Below, piece by piece: positions 57,701-64,000 of a DNA stretch of 64,000 nt; positions within the stretch are counted from its first letter, which is position 1, and every line of letters begins with the position of its first letter. The notes under the pieces are model-generated. The model saw only the letters and a program-made list of their open reading frames with translations, searched no databases and was not told the origin of the DNA. This DNA is from Paracyclopina nana (Eukaryota; Arthropoda; Copepoda; Cyclopoida; Cyclopettidae): NCBI GenBank assembly GCA_019096065.1, contig JAGUCH010000004.1, forward strand, positions 1,736,001-1,800,000. The letters run 5' to 3'. The position numbers and the translations under genes are program-made.

Positions 57701-60700
57701 CAGCAGTGGCCTCAGTGCTCAATTTGACTGTCATGAGCATTGAAAGGTATAATTTCAATCATTCATAACACAGCAAATCCGTTCAAGAGTTTACCTTAAA
57801 ACAACTGAAAAATCTTCACAACTATAAAAAAGGGCTATTTTTGAAAATGTCTCGAACATTCGTCATTATGAAAAGAAAAGGAAAAATCTACTTTTCCACA
57901 GCTTATTTTGGACAGTATAATTGGATTAGTTCCTTAATAATAGTAAAGTGGGATTGATATGACGAAAGCTTTCTTGCGAGGATATTCATGGCGTCCTTAA
58001 TTGAGGTTGCTTTGACCAAAGATACCTTAATTGAGACACGCTTTAGGTAACAGAGACATAACTCGTAATATTACCATTGTCAGGTGGCCAATTAGGCCAG
58101 AAAAAAATGACTATTAGCAAAGGGTATCATGTACCATTTTTCGCAGATGTTACGCCATTGTGTACCCAATGAAGGCCAAATCAGTGTGCACAGTGAGCAA
58201 GGCCAAAAAGGTCGTGTTTGTGGTGTGGGTCGCGTCTTGCATTCTGGCAACTCCAACTTTGGTCGTTCAGGTAAAAATGGTGGCATTTTCGCAGACTTTC
58301 CAATTTTCAGTTGATCTCAAGCCTTGTCTGTTTCAAAGCAGAGAAAAAAAGCTCATTCTCCAGCTGTAAAATACATTTCATGTCAAGGCTGATGGATTTT
58401 CCATTTTGTGCATGAATGCCATATCACTGCATCACATCAATTTCTGGAGCACAACAATGATTGCTTTTTTCAGGAGCATTTGGAAGTTGGCGTGGTCCAA
58501 AAAGTATTCCTCTGCGTGAGAGGCGGATTTGACAATGGGGACGGATCCAAGGCAAGCTCCACAATGCCCACGTGGGCGTGGCCCAGCCACGAAATCTACT
58601 TCAGCCTCATCATCCTGGTCATTCCTGGCGGATTCATGATTGCAGCCTATGGAGCCATTGCCAAACGGATCTGCCAATGCATGAGGGAACGCAGCTTACT
58701 AGGTGGAAATCAGCCTCCAGTAACGAAACCTTCAGCTGAATCGTACGCACTTTTTATTACTAATTGTAGGGCCAATTCTTCAGATTGTCTGCTTAATTCT
58801 TGATATCAGTCGAAAAAGCTCATAAGTATTATACTGTGAAGAGACCATAATCAGAAACTAAGACATACTAAGCCTCTTAGCATTATCTTACTTTATTTAT
58901 TTATATTTTTTGCAGGAGAGCCTCCAAAGTCAGCTATATGAAGAAAGCTCGATCCAGAGCTAAATCTACCTTATCTTTGTCCATTCAACGGGATAAAACC
59001 AGCCTAACAGTGCTTTCGCAGCAACGGAATAAAAATAAATCCCTCCATGTTAACTTGCGCAAGAAACTCCCAAAATCGTCAAGCCGAGGTGGAAAGGCTT
59101 CGGCCAACAGAAAAAAAGATGAAGGAGGGCACTTCAGTGAAGCCCAAATATCGCCCATGAGCAGAGGCAGGAATTTCAACAATGAATGCTGCTCATGCTG
59201 CAAAAATTGTGGAGTTAACCACCTCAAAGTAACCAAGGTAAAACAATTGTAACATGGCTTCATTTTTGAAACATGTTTGAAAATCTTACCTTTCATTAAT
59301 GGAAACAATGCTGAAGTTTATTTAGAGGGCGAGCTGCGTCGGCACGCGCATTCAGGGCGGCATGGTACGGGTAATTTTCAGCAGCTTAGCTTGAACGTCA
59401 GCTGACCAAATGACAAGAGCCGTGATGAGATTTTTAGGGCCCAATTAAGAATTCTCCTCATTAACTTGATGCTGCAGTAATAACTAGCACAATGCCCCGA
59501 GAGATTTGAGGCTTTTCAACCATGACTTCCACACCAATTTCCGTCTTTTTCATGATGCTTTGCAAGCCTGAAAAGAAAAAAAGGATCAAAATGTCACTAG
59601 AAAAGTAATCAAATAGAAATGGAGAAATTAGTTAAATTGAAAAGGCAAGACAATAATAGGAGAACAAAGACTCTACCATCAAGTGACAGCTACAACATTT
59701 GAAACCTTTAGAAAGCTTTTATTTTTTCTCTTTTTAGCAAACCTCAACTATGAGCCAGAACAATCAAATGGAGAAAAGTTTGGACAAAAACAATCCATGG
59801 ATTCCCATCACACAAGGCTACATTGTTCAGAAGCAAAGTCTAAAAAAGTTTAGACGGGTAATAGTTACTAATGGAATTAGTAATGAATGAAAAGCATCAC
59901 TAGCTCTAATTTCAGGTCATAAGGATGCTCGTCGTCATAATAGTGGTATTCATCCTTTGTTGGACTCCATACTTGGCATTTTCTTTGCTCCAAGCATTTG
60001 GTGTGGTGGATCTACAAGTGCATGGGTTCACTAAGCATGCCAAAACTACATTCACTTTAATGGCATACTTGAACAGGTGAGCAATTTAATTATTTTCAGC
60101 TTCAAAAACTGGGCTAATTGATAAAATCCACTTACATAAAAATCACAGCAATCAGTGAGACAAATCTATTATTTTGAGTATAATGTAAAAGGATTTTCAA
60201 ATTCGAAATAATGGCCTGTCCAAATGAATCAGTTATGAAAACAAGCTGCATTCAAGTCTTCCAGGGAAATGCTTCAATTATTTTGTCAACGTTAAATCAT
60301 CAAAGCCGGGATCAAGTGATGTAGTTTTTTTCGCTATCATGATAGAATTAAAATGGAAAAGTACCAGAAGTGGGTTTGGTCATCACATTAGCTTTTTGGC
60401 TTTTTTGACCGGGGAGTGGCGGAAATAGTTTGTCAAGGGTCGGTCGCTTCTCACGGAATTTCATTATTTGTAAACAATAAAACAAATACTTCTAACGTAT
60501 TTGCTCCTTGCGTGATGGTGATTTGATCTAGCCCAGAAAGTAATTTAGTTTTCTGCCAATCAAGGCGCCTCATCAATAATTCTTGTCATGCTGCAATGTT
60601 GACACTCCCGCCCATAATAAGCAATAAGAGAAAGCTCGAAAGGTAATTAAAAAAACTGAGAATGAATGCAAATGAGGGTTAAGTGATGAATTTTCACGGC

Positions 60701-62033
60701 TACGTCAATCTGAGGTTAGCAGTGAGCCCTAAAGGAGATTTCGTAACGCTAAACGAAATGCGCCCGTGGCTTACTAAAAAAAAGGGTTGATTAATATGGC
60801 AGCCTCAAAATACTTACCTGAATTCCCGCCAAATTGTTAACAAAGTTTCCCCTACGAAAGCTAAAACAAAATAATGAACGTACCTTACTTTCAGTGCCTT
60901 ATTTCTTCACAGATTCGAAGCAAACAATTCTGACTTAGGATTCTCAGCACGAAGAAACTTGTTTTGAAAATGTGTTACCGTTATCAAAGCTTTGTTTACG
61001 GTCCAATTATTTCGGAAAGAGCCACCTTAATGCATTAAATCAAGTGATTAAACCGTTGTTGAAACTCTGAGGCAAATTTATCTCCATGGGCCCCTGAATC
61101 ATTTTTTAAAATGTATTTGATTATTGATACGCTAAATAGCAAGGTCTATTTTTTCAGGCCGTTGTCATGATTGCAGTGGGACTCTGATATTAGATTCTTG
61201 CTTAGACATGCATGAATAAATATTCATTCATTTTTTTGTTACAGTGCTTTAAATCCAGTGATCTATGGGTTTATGAGCAAGAGCTTTCGCGACAGCTTTC
61301 ACAAAGTGATGTGCACTTGCTTCGGCAGTGGAGCAGAAACGATGCGTCATAATACCGGATACAACAGCCAAATCCAGAGTGAACTGGTTAATCGAGATGA
61401 CAAGGTGGTCCTTTGCTGCAAGCACAAAGAAAACAGCCAGACTAATCACCATGGCTTGAGAATCAATCGGAGTCGAGGCAACTCTTCCGCTCGATCCAGG
61501 TAATTTAACCAGTCAATGCAACCGGACCAACAGTTTTAAGGCAACCTAATATGTTTAGGGCTAACTTTAATGGCTTGGCTGAGCATGGCCAAGAGGAGAA
61601 TAAGGATACCGGTCGGGCCATGGTGACAGTCAATGCATCCATATGACTATTGTGTCAATGCTGGTGTTGCGCTGTACTCTCTCCGGAGCTACCAGAGGTG
61701 TCTCATCAAAGGAGCCAAAATTATGATCAGGGCAGCTCCTCGTGGAGCTCCAAATGGCGCAATGGCGGCTGCTGCAATTGTGCTGACCCGTTTGCTCTGG
61801 AGAGCTGTAGAAAGCATGGCAATGGCAGCTCAAGTCGGATCAAATCAGAGAATAATGATGAAATCGTGGCTGCTCCTTCTCTCACTAGGTGGAGCCATGG
61901 TGATGGAGGCCATATTTTGCCCTACTGCAAGTGTGGAGAAAAATACCTCAAGAATCATAAAAAACCTACTGTAGTTCAATTTGAAGAGAGCTCCCTTAAG
62001 GCAGCCCAAACTGGTGATAATGAAAACTTGTGA
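54737..62033 (+). CDS. Rhodopsin-type (class A) peptide GPCR with long third loop and tail
   Basis: Exons 54737-54957, 57425-57572, 57625-57746, 58147-58270, 58474-58742, 58916-59237, 59738-59857, 59916-60076, 61245-61499, 61559-61622 and 61698-62033 join in phase to 713 residues. The outer N-terminus has three N-glycosylation sites (NVT, NCS, NLS). TM1 has GN, TM2 LAFADLLLC, TM3 ends SIERCYAIVYPMKAK (ERC in place of DRY), TM6 FILCWTPY, and TM7 NPVIYGFMSKSFRDSF. The ERxYAI-PMKAK block resembles thyrotropin-releasing-hormone-type and related arthropod neuropeptide receptors; the ligand cannot be named. Intracellular loop 3 is about 180 residues, basic, with a Cys cluster (CCSCCKNC). The tail is long and Cys/Ser-rich. 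The last splice (61622 to 61698) is the least certain; without it the protein ends at 61644. Intron 1 is 2467 bp. Confidence 0.82.
56363..56432 (-). other. tRNA-like sequence with pol III boxes
   Basis: On the minus strand a strong B box (GGTTCGAATCT) stands at tRNA dist ance from TAACTCATTGGTTAGAGCA. Stems pair poorly. A second, different one lies 80 bp to the right. Confidence 0.4.
56510..56577 (-). other. tRNA-like sequence with pol III boxes
   Basis: On the minus strand TGGCACAATGGATAAAGCG (A box) and GGTTCAATTCC (B box) are well kept and resemble an arginine-type tRNA. Acceptor and T stems are mismatched, so a functional tRNA is unlikely. Confidence 0.42.
56758..56946. mobile_element. 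Hairpin (MITE-like) element in the GPCR intron
   Basis: Arms of about 80 bp start TATTTTGAGCTGGGGCACGT and end in the reverse complement. The apex is CACTCACTTCGTTCGTGC. No coding capacity. Confidence 0.75.
57124..57322. repeat. Nested palindromes built on TTCGCCTTGGCGAA
   Basis: 57124-57151 is a perfect 13-bp hairpin with a two-base spacer (AAAAGTGTTCGCC-TT-GGCGAACACTTTT halves). The core TTCGCC-TT/TC-GGCGAA recurs near 57237 and 57295, and the whole 57124-57310 block is itself an inverted repeat. It lies just upstream of GPCR exon 2. It could be a small transposon or a structured intron element. Confidence 0.7.
60077..61244. other. GPCR intron 8, nothing recognised
   Basis: A 1.17-kb AT-rich intron. 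The part near 60355-60440 (ACCAGAAGTGGGTTTG, then GGCTTTTTTGACCGG) resembles 43415-43480 in a NUP210-like intron, so both may be fragments of one old repeat. Confidence 0.35.
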
Positions 62034-62290
62034 ATTACATACATTATCAAAATGTACAGAAAATAAATATAGGGAAATTGGTATGTGTACAATTATCAAA
62101 TTGGTGATCTTATATCTAATATTGCCGTATATTTTCTTGCATGCTTTTCTAAGTGGATCAATAAATACAATATGTTTTTAGCATCATTCCGGATTTGATG
62201 ATGTATGGGGGCATGCATCAGTGAGACTGATAACGTAAACTTGTTTTCGTAGCTAGCCGCAGTCAGGGCTAATCTCTAATTGATGAAACC

Positions 62291-63686
62291 ATGAAAGTGC
62301 TGCTGATAATTTGGGAACTCTTGTTATTGCTTTCCAAGCTTTCCAATGGATTTCTTTTTTGTGAGAAAGAAGCTTTCATTGCTGCTGTAGTGGAATACAA
62401 ACCAGTGGAATTAAACATGTCCATTTCAGCTCATGCCAACATGATGAGAAATGTCAAGCAATTAGAGGCTTTTGTGCATCAAGCATCCTTGGCTGATGCT
62501 GACATTCTTGTATTTCCAGAATATGGGTTAACAAGCACCAAAATACAGTCACTAAGCCTGCAAGAGTATGACTACTTTGCTCAAGAAATCCCCACTCATC
62601 CTTTTGATCCTTGCTCAGGTCATGCTCTTTTTTGGAGTATTCTGGAGCACATCAGTTGCATGGCTTTCAAGTACAACATTCACCTTGTAGTGAACCTGAT
62701 AACCAGGAGTAGCAAAGGACAATACTTCAACACTGCTTTAGCCTTTGATGTCAGGGGCCAGATTGCAGCTGAATATCAAAAGTTCAACATTTATGCAGAG
62801 AAGTTCATTTCAAAGCCTGAAGAGCCCCAAGTTGTGATTTTTGAGACGAAAGCTGGAGTCAGAGTTGGATTAATGATCTGCTTTGACATCAACTACCCAG
62901 ATCCAGCATTGTCATTGGCTGCTCAAGTTGATGTCATTGCTTATCCTACAGCTTGGACTGATGAGCTGCCATTTCTCACAGGTGAACTTTTGCATCCTTT
63001 CAATTTCTCATAGCATTGAAATTCAAATGAGGCTATAAATCCAGCCAATTTCAGCTCCTCAATACCACATGGGTTGGGCAATTGCTAATGGTGTCACAAT
63101 ATTGGCTGCTGGCTATCATGACTTGAGCTCGGGGTCATCTGGGTCTGGAATTTATCAATTGAATCATTTGACCTTGGCTTACAGAACTACTGAGAGCTCC
63201 CAGTTGTTGCTATCTAATCAACTGTTGTACTCCAGCAATTCAACTTTTCACCAGCCATTTTTCCTCTATGAAGATTTGGCCAAGTATACCAAGGTCCTCT
63301 TGCCTGAAGGCAAGCACCAAATAGACTTGAAATATGCGAATTTTGCTTGCCAAATAACATATGATGGTCAAATTACTGCTCACTTTCAAGCAGTGATTTA
63401 CAGTGGTGAGAGAACTTTTGCCAATGGGCAATTTTCTGCGCAAATCCAAGCATGTGGAATCATCCCAGAAAACTTGACAAATTCGGTCTCTGCCCAATTT
63501 GCCTCACTTCAAATCAAAGGCTATTTCAGCCCTTCAAGTGTACCAATGCCTGTAAGCCTGGATGCAAGCAAACTGCCCTTTTTTGGTTTCAGCTACTCAA
63601 GGGAGGAAAACGTTGCAACTATGGAATTGATAAAAGATGATGCACATTTATTCAGCTTTGCTCTGTATGCAAGAAAGATGATGTGA
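62291..63686 (+). CDS. Vanin/biotinidase-like amidase (nitrilase superfamily)
   Basis: Secreted or membrane-tethered amidase of the vanin-biotinidase group, which in animals releases pantothenate from pantetheine or biotin from biocytin. Exons 62291-62981 and 63055-63686 (73-bp intron) encode 440 residues. A signal peptide (MKVLLIIWELLLLLSKLSNG) is followed by the nitrilase domain with an intact catalytic triad: Glu77 (FPEYGL), Lys164 (EYQKFNIY) and Cys197 (LMICFDINYPD). AYPTAW and GWAIANGVTILAAGYH also match vanins. The C-terminal base domain is shorter than in human VNN1. It ends KMM with no clear GPI-anchor signal, so the protein is probably free. Substrate cannot be decided from sequence. 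The next gene converges on it, its stop only about 14 bp away. Confidence 0.92.
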
Positions 63687-63699
63687 GGTCAAATACATG

Positions 63700-63967
63700 C
63701 TAATTAACCTTAGATGTAGTCAGACACCTAATGTAAGCCACAAAGAAACCGTATGCTTCCTGGTCATTCCTGAACTTGGCATCTGCCACCAGATAGAGAG
63801 AAGGGAAGAAAAAGAAGGTGAAAAAGCTGTACTCTAAAGCAAACAGGAAGTCAAGTGTGCCCAGCTCCCCCAGGAAAAAAGTGAAGTACACCACGTAATT
63901 CACCAAGAAAAACAAAGCTTCGCAAAACCACTGCCAAAGTGTGATGGTAATGATCACTCCGTCAGAC
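63700..63967 (-). CDS. Last exon of an unidentified multi-pass membrane protein (5' partial)
   Basis: An acceptor at 63968 opens an exon of 268 bp that ends in a stop at 63702-63700, giving 89 residues. It has two or three long aromatic hydrophobic segments (LWQWFCEALFFLVNYVVYF and FLFALEYSFFTFFFFP) and a short cytosolic-looking end. The rest of the gene lies beyond the right edge. I do not recognise the family. Confidence 0.55.
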
Positions 63968-64000
63968 CTATCGGTAATATCAAGTGCACTATTAATGCTT

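Overview
This window is nuclear DNA from a small-genome animal. Every confident gene is a conserved metazoan gene split by GT-AG introns, many of only 50-70 bp, in AT-rich DNA. The mix of GPR155, PARG, HSDL2, a vanin-like amidase, a NIM1-type kinase, XPR1, SNX8 and peptide-type GPCRs with very short introns suggests an arthropod, such as a crustacean or a basal hexapod like a springtail. The species cannot be named from the sequence. I saw no prokaryotic operon, CRISPR array or recognisable retroelement.

Layout. 0-4 kb: C-terminal exon of an unrecognised acidic nuclear-type protein, a tRNA-like fossil, a 15-bp minisatellite, then mitochondrial methionine aminopeptidase (MAP1D). 4-9 kb: GPR155 (LYCHOS) on the minus strand, with a second 7-TM receptor nested in one intron. 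9-12.4 kb: mitochondrial malate dehydrogenase, TACO1 and ribosomal protein L11. 13-15.3 kb: JMJD6, with an antisense single-pass membrane protein gene inside an intron. 15.5-16.2 kb: a Mutator-like foldback transposon. 16.4-21.7 kb: phosphate exporter XPR1 and an EamA/SLC35G-like transporter. 23.3-25.6 kb: two secreted-protein genes, a Cys/Gly-rich peptide resembling halocin C8 and a degenerate vWA-like protein. 25.7-33.8 kb: SNX8 and a NIM1-type kinase. 35.5-41.2 kb: PARG and HSDL2, divergently arranged. 41.8-52.3 kb: a half-length NUP210. 54.7-62 kb: a rhodopsin-type peptide GPCR. 62.3-63.7 kb: a vanin/biotinidase-like amidase. The right edge holds the last exon of an unidentified membrane protein.

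The genes are mostly unrelated housekeeping and signalling genes that do not form one pathway. Loose themes are mitochondria (MAP1D, MDH2, TACO1), endolysosomal membranes (GPR155, SNX8) and nuclear chromatin or ADP-ribose biology (JMJD6, PARG).

The non-coding DNA is the least described part. Long introns and spacers hold inverted-repeat elements of several kinds. The most striking is a family with two copies whose ends carry CACAGTG-like heptamers, flanked by perfect 5-bp target-site duplications; this is the signature of Transib/RAG-type transposition. Two other elements have 8-10-bp duplications and ends built of short repeats (Mutator-like). Four short hairpin elements share a similar apex motif. 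Exon joints were worked out by eye from splice sites and reading phase, so edges may be off by a few bases.
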